Shown here in pieces: positions 1 to 6,388 of a stretch of 6,578 nt of DNA; positions within the stretch are counted from its first letter, which is position 1; each line of letters starts with the position of its first letter. The stretch covers positions 1 through 6,578 of the forward strand of contig QKII01000434.1 of the NCBI GenBank assembly GCA_003249625.1, in the 5' to 3' direction. The position numbers and the translations under genes are program-made. Source of the stretch: Propionivibrio sp. Its GTDB lineage: Bacteria; Pseudomonadota; Gammaproteobacteria; Burkholderiales; Rhodocyclaceae. A model generated the notes under the pieces. It was given only the letters and a program-made list of their open reading frames with translations. It was not told where the DNA came from and ran no database searches.

Positions 1-2
1 CA

Positions 3-704
3 GCCTTCGTTGGCACGATCGTCATCGCCGCAACGTTCTTCCTGATGACCTACATGGTTCCCCAGCTGAAGCTCTTCGTGCGCAACATGGGCCAGGAGAT
101 GCCGATGCAGACGAAAGTGCTCTTCTTCGTTTCCGACCTGCTCGCCGCCTACTGGTACGTCGCCTTGATCGCCCCGCTCATTGCTTTCATCGCTGTCCGG
201 GTTCTCCTGCACACGAACCCGCTGGCACGACTCCGGTTTGATGCCCTGAAGCTCCGGCTGCCGCTGGTCGGCGACATTCTGCGCAAGATCATCCTGTCGC
301 GCTTTGCCAATACCTTCGCCCTGCTCTACGCCTCCGGCATTTCCGTGCTCGAAGCGATCCGCACGACGCAGGATGTCGTCGGCAACCAGGCGATCCGACG
401 CGGACTGGAACATGTCGAACAACTGATCGGCGAGGGGCAGAATGTCACAGCAGCGTTCCAGCAGACCGGTTTCTTCCCGCCACTGGTCATCCGTATGCTG
501 CGCGTCGGCGAAAGTACCGGCGCGCTGGACGAAGCGTTGATCAACGTCAGTTACTTCTATAATCGCGACGTCAAGGAATCGGTCGAGAAGGTCCAGCAGA
601 TGATCGAGCCTCTGCTCACGCTCATCCTCGGTGCGCTGCTTGGATGGATCATGCTGTCGGTGCTCGGCCCGGTCTACGACGTCATCAGCCGGATCGCCGC
701 TTAA
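3..704 (+). CDS. Type IV filament / type II secretion inner-membrane platform protein (GspF/PilC/MshG family), C-terminal part
   Basis: The reading frame is open to the window start, so this is the last 233 residues of a protein that is normally about 400 long; the ATG at 45 is internal. Family members are polytopic inner-membrane platforms that couple the cytoplasmic assembly ATPase to pilin insertion. Numbering from the first codon, hydrophobic segments lie at about 1-22, 50-70 and 203-225, the usual three helices of the family. The second T2SSF domain spans about 98-221, with the expected pattern: LPLVGDI at 87-93, RFANTFALLYASGIS at 100-114 followed by an EAI helix, and FFPPLVIRMLRVGESTGAL at 157-175. 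The C-terminus, with IEPLL then a glycine-rich helix, is typical. The next gene starts 9 bases after the stop, so the two are probably cotranscribed. MshG is my preferred subfamily given the neighbours, but PilC or GspF cannot be separated from this fragment. Confidence 0.93.
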   Translation, partial: AFVGTIVIAATFFLMTYMVPQLKLFVRNMGQEMPMQTKVLFFVSDLLAAYWYVALIAPLIAFIAVRVLLHTNPLARLRFDALKLRLPLVGDILRKIILSRFANTFALLYASGISVLEAIRTTQDVVGNQAIRRGLEHVEQLIGEGQNVTAAFQQTGFFPPLVIRMLRVGESTGALDEALINVSYFYNRDVKESVEKVQQMIEPLLTLILGALLGWIMLSVLGPVYDVISRIAA

Positions 705-713
705 AAGAACGCC

Positions 714-2255
714 ATGAAACCCCAACGCTTCCTTTACCTCAGCACGCATCAACTGGCGGCCTATCGCTGGCGCGCCGGCTCGTTGTATGAGGAAGGTAAT
801 TTCACCGCATCGAACGAAGGGCTGCAGCGTCTAAGGAATTACCTGGCCGCCAACGCGTCCAGTGTCTTTTCGCTGCTGGTGAATGTCGCGGAGGAAGGTT
901 TCCACATCGAGACGATCCCGTTCCTGCGCGGAAGCGACAGAAGAACCGTAATCCAGCGCAAGCTGGCGCAAACGTTCTTCAATACGCCCCTGACCGCATC
1001 ACTGTCGTTAGGCCACGAAAAAAGCCGGCGCAAGGACGAGCGCCTGCTACTCGCCGCGCTGACCAACCCCGCTTTTTTTCAGCCCTGGCTGGACGTCATT
1101 CAACAAACGGATACCGCGCTCACCGGTATTTTTTCGCTACCGACACTACTCCCTTCGCTGGTAAAAAAACTCCGGCTCCCGGACGAGCCTTGCCTGCTGC
1201 TGACAGTTCAGGACCAGAGTATCCGCCAGAGCTACTTCGAGAACGGCCAACTTCATTTCAGTCGGCTGACACCGCTTCAGCACAGCAGTATCGGCAGCAT
1301 CGCCCAAAGCTTTGCCAGCGAGTCGATAAAGCTTCAGCAATACCTCGCCAGCCAACGGCTGGTAGGGCGAAACCAGACGATCACCGCGTATATCCTTGCG
1401 CACCCCGGCGCGCAGAAAGTGATCGAGAACAGTTGCGTCGACACCCCTGCTGTCCACTTCAACATTCTCGACCTCAATGAGTGCGCCAAACGCATTGGCC
1501 TCAAATCGCCCCCTTCCGACAGCCACGGAGAAAGGCTGTTCCTGCACCTGTTGGCCATCAACCCGCCACCGATTCAATTTGCCGACGAAACATCGCGGCA
1601 TACCTATCGGGTCGGCCGATTGGGCAACCTGCTCTACGGCCTTGGCGCCACCGCGCTCTGCTCCTGCCTGTTGTTTTCGGGTAACCAGTTGTTCGATGCT
1701 TATCAATTTGGCCGGGAATCCGAGGAACTGCAGGCTGAAACCACGCAGTCCCGCCAGCGTTACGCTGAGGTGGTCAAGACGTTCCCCAGACTCCCCGTCG
1801 ACAACGAGACACTGAAAAGCCTGATGGGCCGCTATCTCGCCCAGGCGCAGCGAAGCGTCAGTCCGACGCCTTTCTACGTCGAACTCAGCCGCTCCCTGCA
1901 AGATCATCCAGCGATCGAACTCGTCTCCCTTGCCTGGAAACTCGGCGGTGCCGACTCCGCCAGCGGCATGACAGGAAGGGCGGAAGCCGGGATTCACGCC
2001 GTCCCCGACGACAGCGAAAGCCTCGTTATCCAAGGTGCGCTGTACTCACCGCCCGGCACCAACACCCGGCAACTAATGGGCATATTCAACCGGTTCGTCG
2101 AGCAACTGTCATTGAACAAGACGCTGCGAGTCTTCATCCTGCAACAACCATTCGACATCGAATCCGGGAAGGCGCTGCGCAGCGGTGACGCCACTTCCGA
2201 ACCTAACGCCTTGCGCCACTTCAGTCTGCAAGTCACGCGAAAGATCGGATCATGA
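714..2255 (+). CDS. GspL-like inner-membrane assembly protein (PilM-like cytoplasmic part joined to PilN-like periplasmic part)
   Basis: The 513-residue product reads as a GspL-type organiser of a type IV filament machine. Residues 1 to about 295 are soluble and resemble the degenerate actin-like fold of PilM/MshI/GspL; a helix around SFASESIKLQQYLASQR (199-215) fits the PilM pattern. A single membrane helix lies at about 302-325 (from LGNLLYGLG to LLFSG). It is followed by a charged, Q/E-rich likely coiled segment (333-356) and a periplasmic domain (about 385-510) with the alternating helix/strand layout of PilN or the GspL C-terminus (PFYVELSRSLQDHPAIELVS, then LVIQGALYSP and FSLQVTRK). The N-terminus (RFLYLSTHQLAAYRW) lacks the Asp-x-Gly phosphate motif of true PilM, so ATP binding is doubtful. 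In the family this protein joins the ATPase and platform to the periplasmic PilO/GspM partner, which is encoded next with a 4-base ATGA overlap. Assignment rests on architecture and gene order more than on strong motifs. Confidence 0.75.
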   Translation: MKPQRFLYLSTHQLAAYRWRAGSLYEEGNFTASNEGLQRLRNYLAANASSVFSLLVNVAEEGFHIETIPFLRGSDRRTVIQRKLAQTFFNTPLTASLSLGHEKSRRKDERLLLAALTNPAFFQPWLDVIQQTDTALTGIFSLPTLLPSLVKKLRLPDEPCLLLTVQDQSIRQSYFENGQLHFSRLTPLQHSSIGSIAQSFASESIKLQQYLASQRLVGRNQTITAYILAHPGAQKVIENSCVDTPAVHFNILDLNECAKRIGLKSPPSDSHGERLFLHLLAINPPPIQFADETSRHTYRVGRLGNLLYGLGATALCSCLLFSGNQLFDAYQFGRESEELQAETTQSRQRYAEVVKTFPRLPVDNETLKSLMGRYLAQAQRSVSPTPFYVELSRSLQDHPAIELVSLAWKLGGADSASGMTGRAEAGIHAVPDDSESLVIQGALYSPPGTNTRQLMGIFNRFVEQLSLNKTLRVFILQQPFDIESGKALRSGDATSEPNALRHFSLQVTRKIGS

Positions 2256-2866
2256 AGCTGACCACGGACGATCTTCCCAAGTTACAGATCCCGCTACTCG
2301 CGCTGATCGTAATGGTCGCGCTGGGCACGGGCTCAATCCTCTTTTCGCACTCGCAACTGGGCCAGTCGCAAAATCGCCTCAGCAGCGCCCAACAACAGCG
2401 CAAGGACATCGACAGCAAGCTCAGACAGGTCCGCAGCGAAGAAAACGAAATCCGGCAAAAAGCCGCCTTGTTCGGCGAGTTGCAATCGCGTCGCATCGTT
2501 GGTGAAGAGCAACGCCTGGAGTGGGTCGAACTACTCGAAAGCATCCGCGCCCGGCATCGCCTACCCGACATGCGCTACGAGATCACCGCCCGCCACGCGC
2601 TTGAAAAGGTATCCGCCGGGCAATTCGCGCTTTACGCCAGCACGATGAGGCTCGAACTCAAGCTGCTTCACGAAGAGGACTTGACCCGACTGCTCGACGA
2701 CCTGCGCCGCGAAGCGCCCGCGCTGATTCAGACGAGGCGCTGCGACATCTCGCGCGTGCAAGGACCCGTAGCAAAGGAAGCGCCTGCCGCCTTGCTTCAG
2801 TCCAGCTGCCTTGTTGACTGGATCACCGTACGCAAGGCGGACAACGCTGAGGGGGCGGCGAAATGA
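2252..2866 (+). CDS. PilO/GspM/MshJ-like single-pass inner-membrane alignment protein
   Basis: The product has 204 residues with a short cytoplasmic tail, one membrane helix at about 12-32 (from LQIPLLALIV), and then a long polar helix rich in Gln, Arg and Glu (about 36-75) that should form a coiled coil. A small periplasmic domain follows (about 85-195). This bitopic helix, coiled coil and ferredoxin-like domain layout is that of PilO/GspM, partners of PilN/GspL in the periplasmic alignment complex. Residues 84-110 (from GEEQRLEWVELLESI) form the linker helix leading into the domain. Two cysteines, C164 and C186, flank a likely strand-turn element and could form a disulfide in the periplasm. 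The start overlaps the preceding stop (ATGA at 2252-2255) and the stop overlaps the next start (ATGA at 2863-2866), indicating translational coupling on both sides. Sequence identity within this family is always low, so position and topology carry the call. Confidence 0.72.
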   Translation: MKLTTDDLPKLQIPLLALIVMVALGTGSILFSHSQLGQSQNRLSSAQQQRKDIDSKLRQVRSEENEIRQKAALFGELQSRRIVGEEQRLEWVELLESIRARHRLPDMRYEITARHALEKVSAGQFALYASTMRLELKLLHEEDLTRLLDDLRREAPALIQTRRCDISRVQGPVAKEAPAALLQSSCLVDWITVRKADNAEGAAK

Positions 2867-3303
2867 CCTTTGGCCAGTCAAAGTTCTCCCTCCGGCTCGC
2901 ACTGCTGCTCTTCATTTACGCAATGCCGTGCCCCACGACCTCCGAAGAGCTCGGCCGGCTATTCTTCACGCCGGAGCGGCGACAACAGCTGGACCATCAA
3001 CGGCAGTTCAATATTGAAGAGCATAGCGAAGCTCCCGACGACCCGACCTTGACGATCAACGGCGTCGTCACACGCAGCAGTGGTAAACGAACGGTTTGGG
3101 TCAATGGCGCACCGCGTAACGAGAGCGAGGAAACGAAGGGAGTTCGAATCGTTCCCACTCGCCGTAATCCAGCGAAAGTCGTCGTTCAATCCGGTGAATC
3201 CACTGACTCCAGCATTGGGGTTGGCGGCACCCTTAACCCGGAGACAGGGGTAGCCAGCGACATACTGAATAGCGGAGCGATTTCTGTCCGACGGACGAAG
3301 TGA
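2863..3303 (+). CDS. Small exported connector-like protein (MshK / PilP / GspC type)
   Basis: The product has 146 residues. An N-terminal export signal is visible: basic residues (K7, R11), a hydrophobic core at 10-20 (LRLALLLFIYA), then MPCPTTSEE. C23 sits in a poor lipobox (AMPC), so ordinary signal peptidase cleavage seems likelier than lipidation, although PilP itself is a lipoprotein. The mature part has a linker with ELGRLFFTPERRQQLD (29-44), then a short beta-rich segment: LTINGVVTRSSGKRTVWVNG (63-82), a variable stretch, then VRIVPTRRNPAKVVVQSG (94-111). This strand pattern with an 'L-NG-V' opening and a central 'V-NG' turn is what I expect of the PilP/GspC/MshK domain that contacts the secretin. 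The last 35 residues are Gly/Ser/Thr-rich and probably flexible. Its ATGA overlap with the PilO-like gene supports a role in the same inner-to-outer membrane bridge. Function is inferred from context and fold pattern only. Confidence 0.6.
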   Translation: MTFGQSKFSLRLALLLFIYAMPCPTTSEELGRLFFTPERRQQLDHQRQFNIEEHSEAPDDPTLTINGVVTRSSGKRTVWVNGAPRNESEETKGVRIVPTRRNPAKVVVQSGESTDSSIGVGGTLNPETGVASDILNSGAISVRRTK

Positions 3304-3315
3304 CGAAAGCGGAAC

Positions 3316-4317
3316 ATGCATCATCCGCACTCGCCAGCCCCCGATCGATACCAAAAAGGCGCCGCCTTGCTGGGACTCATGCTCCTGTTCTTTCTCGGAG
3401 GGATGTCCTGGCTGCTTGCCAAGATGAACTCCACATCGGCAAAAATTCATCAAGACCGCATTACGACTGCCGCCATGAGCCAAGCAAAGGCCGCGCTCAT
3501 CGGTCGTGCTGCACAGGACGACAACCGTCCTGGCAGCCTGACTTGCCCGGACACTGATGATGATGGCGTAGCGAATCAAGTCGGCGGCAACTGCACCGCC
3601 TACCTTGGACGCTTACCTTGGAAGACACTTGACTTGCCGGAACTGCGCGACGGACAAGGGGAACGACTTTGGTATGCACTGACACCGGAACTGCGCGACA
3701 ATCCTTCGGCACAACCCATAAATCCGCAGCACCTTCTCCCCCTGTCGATCAACGGGACGGACAACATCGCTGCAATCCTGTTTTCAGCGGGCCCACCGCT
3801 ATCAAGCCAGAGCGGACGGCCAAGCAACAACGCGGCCGACTATCTCGACGGTACCAATAGCGATGGCGACTCGGCCTATATCTCTGGCGTCATGTCATCG
3901 GTTTTCAACGACCGAGTTCTGACCATCACTCGCGACGATGTCTTTCGCGTAACCAACCTGCGCATCCTTGCTGAAATCCGGGGCCCCGACGACAACTCGC
4001 CCACGCCCCCACAATTCGGCTTGCGGCGCTACCACGTGCAAAACGGCAGTTTCCCCTGGGCAGACAATAACAATGATGGCTACGCCGACAGCGGAGAAGT
4101 CCTTGGCGGCGTGCCTTACAACGACTTGGACTTAACAGCTGCCCGCCCTTGGCTTGATGCCAATGGCTGGTTCCCACTCATCAAATACAGGCGTATTGAT
4201 GCCGATTTGGCAATCGTCTCTATCGGCAGCAGCATAATGCGCGTAGTTCCATGCCCGAGTTCACAAAAGAAAATAGCCGATTGTCGGGCGAAAGGGGCTT
4301 TACCCTCGTCGAGATGA
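3316..4317 (+). CDS. Atypical minor pseudopilin without Glu5 (GspK/PilX-like role), with calcium-loop-like motifs
   Basis: The 333-residue product starts with a short polar leader and KG at 14-15, followed by a hydrophobic helix (from AALLGLMLLFFLGG), as in a type III prepilin signal cut after G15. Position +5 of the mature protein would be Gly20 rather than Glu; absence of Glu5 is the hallmark of GspK, the tip pseudopilin. The body carries AKAALIG (57-63), LTCPDTDDDG (75-84), LGRLPWKTLDL (98-108), LWYAL (118-122) and AAILFSAG (152-159), a motif order shared with the next gene. C77 and C93 bracket an Asp-rich turn. A C-terminal extension (about 223-333) holds DNNNDGYADSGE (250-261), which matches a 12-residue EF-hand loop, and NGWFPL (283-288). 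It begins 12 bases after the previous stop; the ribosome site is weak. Its last 67 bases overlap the following pseudopilin gene in another frame. A filament-tip role is inferred, not shown; the long extension is not one I recognise from a named family. Confidence 0.7.
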   Translation: MHHPHSPAPDRYQKGAALLGLMLLFFLGGMSWLLAKMNSTSAKIHQDRITTAAMSQAKAALIGRAAQDDNRPGSLTCPDTDDDGVANQVGGNCTAYLGRLPWKTLDLPELRDGQGERLWYALTPELRDNPSAQPINPQHLLPLSINGTDNIAAILFSAGPPLSSQSGRPSNNAADYLDGTNSDGDSAYISGVMSSVFNDRVLTITRDDVFRVTNLRILAEIRGPDDNSPTPPQFGLRRYHVQNGSFPWADNNNDGYADSGEVLGGVPYNDLDLTAARPWLDANGWFPLIKYRRIDADLAIVSIGSSIMRVVPCPSSQKKIADCRAKGALPSSR

Positions 4318-4985
4318 CCCTCGTTCTGGTCATCATCGGACTTCTCATCAGCAGCCTGATTCCGCCGCTATCTGCCCAGATCGATCAGCGAAACGTCAAC
4401 GAGACCCGCGAACAACTCGCAGAAATCAGGGAAGCACTGATCGGCTTTGCCGTCGTCAATGGACGGCTCCCGCGCCCGGCAATATCTGTAAACGACGGCA
4501 ACGAAAAACCCGCGAACTGCGTCAACACAACCGACTGCACCGGATTCATTCCATGGACCACACTCGGCGTAAAGAAAACAGATGCCTGGAACAAGATGCT
4601 TCTCTACTCTGTCACACAAGAGTTCGCCAATACCACCCCGTTCAACCTCAATACGGAAGGAAAGAAAAAGGTCAGAACACGCGATGCCGCCGGAACCATT
4701 AGCTATCTCATAGGTTCTGCCGGCACTTGTAGCTCGTCATCCTGCGCCCCAGCCGTGATTTTCTCCTTTGGGAAAAACAATTGGGGAACTGCGGCGGACG
4801 GCACGGCATTAGCAGACAACTCAGCGACAAACGCCGACGAAGACACCAACGCGGCAGAAACCATCGACTTTTTTGCACGAGATCCATCCACCGTACCAAC
4901 GGGCGGCGAATTCGACGACATTGTCACTTGGATTACACCGTACATCCTCTTCAACCGCATGATCGCCGCCGGCAAACTTCCCTGA
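4251..4985 (+). CDS. Type IV pilin-like pseudopilin with canonical prepilin signal
   Basis: The 244-residue product has a 16-residue leader ending RG, then FTLVEMTLVLVIIGLLISSL. This is a textbook prepilin peptidase site with cleavage after G16, a methylatable Phe at +1 and Glu at +5 (E21). The N-terminal helix continues to about residue 65 (ETREQLAEIREALIGFA), followed by GRLPRPA (71-77), IPWTTLGV (100-107), LLYSVTQEFAN (117-127), APAVIFSFG (166-174) and a C-terminal helix DDIVTWITPYILFNRM (222-237). C90/C96 and C160/C165 are two close cysteine pairs that could form disulfides outside the membrane. At about 230 mature residues it is larger than a typical major pilin and suits a minor pseudopilin. 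No good ribosome site precedes the ATG at 4251, which lies inside the previous gene. A TTG at 4281 would give a 6-residue leader and is an alternative. It is the last gene of the run; the next gene is 83 bases on. Confidence 0.88.
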   Translation: MPEFTKENSRLSGERGFTLVEMTLVLVIIGLLISSLIPPLSAQIDQRNVNETREQLAEIREALIGFAVVNGRLPRPAISVNDGNEKPANCVNTTDCTGFIPWTTLGVKKTDAWNKMLLYSVTQEFANTTPFNLNTEGKKKVRTRDAAGTISYLIGSAGTCSSSSCAPAVIFSFGKNNWGTAADGTALADNSATNADEDTNAAETIDFFARDPSTVPTGGEFDDIVTWITPYILFNRMIAAGKLP

Positions 4986-5010
4986 CCGCCCTCGCGGACA
5001 CCCATTCTGC

Positions 5011-5039
5011 TTGACCCTGCCAGCCGTTTGGTTTCCAAT
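5011..5039 (+). promoter_or_regulatory. Candidate sigma70-type promoter for the cyclase gene
   Basis: TTGACC at 5011-5016 matches the -35 consensus at five of six bases. Exactly 17 bases later TCCAAT (5034-5039) matches the -10 consensus at four of six, though it lacks the strongly conserved second-position A. Initiation near 5046 would leave a leader of about 20 bases before the ATG at 5069. This is the only plausible promoter I found in the gap. It is weak and may be chance; an activator would probably be needed. Confidence 0.3.
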
Positions 5040-5061
5040 CTGGACGACTGCCCAGCCAAAC
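5026..5061. repeat. Imperfect inverted repeat before the cyclase gene
   Basis: GTTTGGTT (5026-5033) can pair with AGCCAAAC (5054-5061), giving eight pairs including one G-T, around a 20-base loop. The left arm falls in the spacer of the candidate promoter and the right arm ends 7 bases before the start codon. It could be an operator or a leader hairpin. There is no T-run after it, so it is not a normal terminator for the upstream operon. Confidence 0.3.
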
Positions 5062-5068
5062 CGTTCCC

Positions 5069-6388
5069 ATGTCCACCCTCAGCCGCCTCGCCACGCGCAT
5101 TCGCCATGCCGGCATTCAGCCGACGGACGATGCAGATTTGCGGCTGCAGAAATCGTTGCTCATCTTCGCCACCGGGCTTATCTGCTTTGCGTCGATGCTG
5201 TGGCTGTTCATCTACTGGCAACTCGGGCCACAGCTTTCCTCGACGATTCCGTTCGTCTTCCAGTTGCTGCTGATAGGCAATCTGGCCGTCTATTTCAGGA
5301 CGCTCAATTTCGATCTTTTCCGGCAGACCCAACTGGGTCTGTTTCTTTTCGTGCCGTTCGTTGCACAGTGGAGCATGGGCAACTTCATCACGGCGAGCGG
5401 CCTCAGTCTGTGGGCGCTGCTCGCGCCGATCGGGGCGGTCCTGTTCATCGGCGCACATGAAGCACTGGCCTGGTTCTTCGCCTATGTTTTCCTGACCGCG
5501 TTGTCGGGTGGATTCGACTATTACCTTGCCGACACCGCCCTGCCCCCCCTGGTGAGGATCTCAACCGGCACAACGGTTTTCTTTTTCGCGCTGAACTTCG
5601 CCGCTGTCTCGACCATCGTTTTCCTGCTGCTGCGGTATTCAGCCATCGAAAAGCGTAAGGCGCAGCTGCGACTCGAAGAAGCTCATCACTTGCTGCAACT
5701 GGAACAGGATCGCTCCGAACGGCTGTTGCTCAACATTCTTCCCGGCCCCGTTGCCGAGCGCCTGAAGAACAGCGATCAAACGATCGCCGATGGCTTTGCC
5801 GACGTCTCGGTGATGTTCGTGGATATTGTCAATTTCACCCGCATCGCCGAGGGTCTAACGCCGCAACAGGTGTTCTCGATGCTCAACCGGGTGTTTTCGT
5901 CTTTCGACGAACTCGCCGAAAAGCAAGGGCTGGAGAAGATCAAAACGATTGGAGACGCCTACATGGTCGCCGGCGGTCTGAACGATCAGCGTGAGGACTT
6001 TACAGAGGCACTGGTCGATTTGGCACTGGAAATGCGCGATCTCCTGCAACGCGATTTCCACATCAACGACATGCATCTGGAAGTGCGAATTGGCATCGGC
6101 AGCGGGCCCGTCGTCGCCGGCGTCGTTGGCAAGAAAAAATTCATCTACGACCTGTGGGGCGACACGGTCAACTTGGCGAGTCGTCTAACCAGCGAAGGCG
6201 TACCGGGTATCGTGCAAGTGGATGAAGCCACCCACCGGAAAGTCGGATATGCCTTCGACTTTCAGACGCCGCAAACGCTTTACCTCAAGGGAAAAGGCAA
6301 TACGGTGGTCTATCGCGCCATCGGCCGGAAAGGCGTTGCGCAACGCCTCTCCGCCGAAACAGCCGGGGCTGTATCAGCGGCCGGATAG
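5069..6388 (+). CDS. Membrane-bound class III adenylate cyclase
   Basis: This enzyme should convert ATP to cyclic AMP on the cytoplasmic side of the inner membrane. The 439-residue product has about six membrane helices (roughly 29-49, 60-78, 86-103, 112-128, 131-147, 167-189). A charged helix (about 192-222) leads into LLLNILPGPVAERLK (219-233), the usual linker before a class III cyclase domain (about 243-420). The catalytic set is complete: metal ligands D252 (FVDIVNFT) and D296 (KTIGDAYM), adenine-selecting K292 and D361 (YDLWGDTVNLASR), and transition-state N368 and R372. The Lys/Asp pair argues for ATP over GTP. I see no HAMP, GAF, PAS or response-regulator domain, so the membrane part is the only likely sensor or localiser; I cannot assign it to a named membrane sensor family. 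ATG 5069 is the first standard start after the in-frame stop at 5012, but has no clear ribosome site. It lies 83 bases after the pseudopilin operon and its end overlaps the convergent aldolase gene by 15 bases. Confidence 0.93.
   Translation: MSTLSRLATRIRHAGIQPTDDADLRLQKSLLIFATGLICFASMLWLFIYWQLGPQLSSTIPFVFQLLLIGNLAVYFRTLNFDLFRQTQLGLFLFVPFVAQWSMGNFITASGLSLWALLAPIGAVLFIGAHEALAWFFAYVFLTALSGGFDYYLADTALPPLVRISTGTTVFFFALNFAAVSTIVFLLLRYSAIEKRKAQLRLEEAHHLLQLEQDRSERLLLNILPGPVAERLKNSDQTIADGFADVSVMFVDIVNFTRIAEGLTPQQVFSMLNRVFSSFDELAEKQGLEKIKTIGDAYMVAGGLNDQREDFTEALVDLALEMRDLLQRDFHINDMHLEVRIGIGSGPVVAGVVGKKKFIYDLWGDTVNLASRLTSEGVPGIVQVDEATHRKVGYAFDFQTPQTLYLKGKGNTVVYRAIGRKGVAQRLSAETAGAVSAAG

Noticed and set aside
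1146..2033. Long minus-strand open frame (295 residues) opposite the GspL-like gene
   Set aside because: It lies wholly inside a well-supported gene on the other strand; its translation shows no recognisable domain and GC-rich codon bias commonly produces such antisense frames.
2929..2933. Lipoprotein signal at C23 of the small connector-like protein
   Set aside because: The residues before the cysteine (AMP) do not fit the lipobox, where Gly, Ala or Ser is expected at -1; a standard Sec signal is the better reading, though not certain.
3300..3557. GTG-started 85-residue frame overlapping the start of the atypical pseudopilin
   Set aside because: Although it begins as a 4-base overlap with the previous stop, its sequence is basic and low in hydrophobics, and the ATG-started frame at 3316 carries the prepilin-like helix.
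2959..3579. Minus-strand open frame of 206 residues
   Set aside because: Crosses two coding regions on the plus strand and shows no fold-like hydrophobic pattern or family motif.
4703..5458. Minus-strand open frame of 251 residues spanning the pseudopilin end, the gap and the cyclase start
   Set aside because: The translation is highly charged low-complexity sequence, opposite two genes with clear motifs; a shadow frame.
6359..6372. Short hairpin ACAGC-CGGG-GCTGT near the cyclase stop, considered as a terminator
   Set aside because: Only five pairs with a four-base loop, inside the cyclase coding region, and no T-run on either strand beyond two or three bases.
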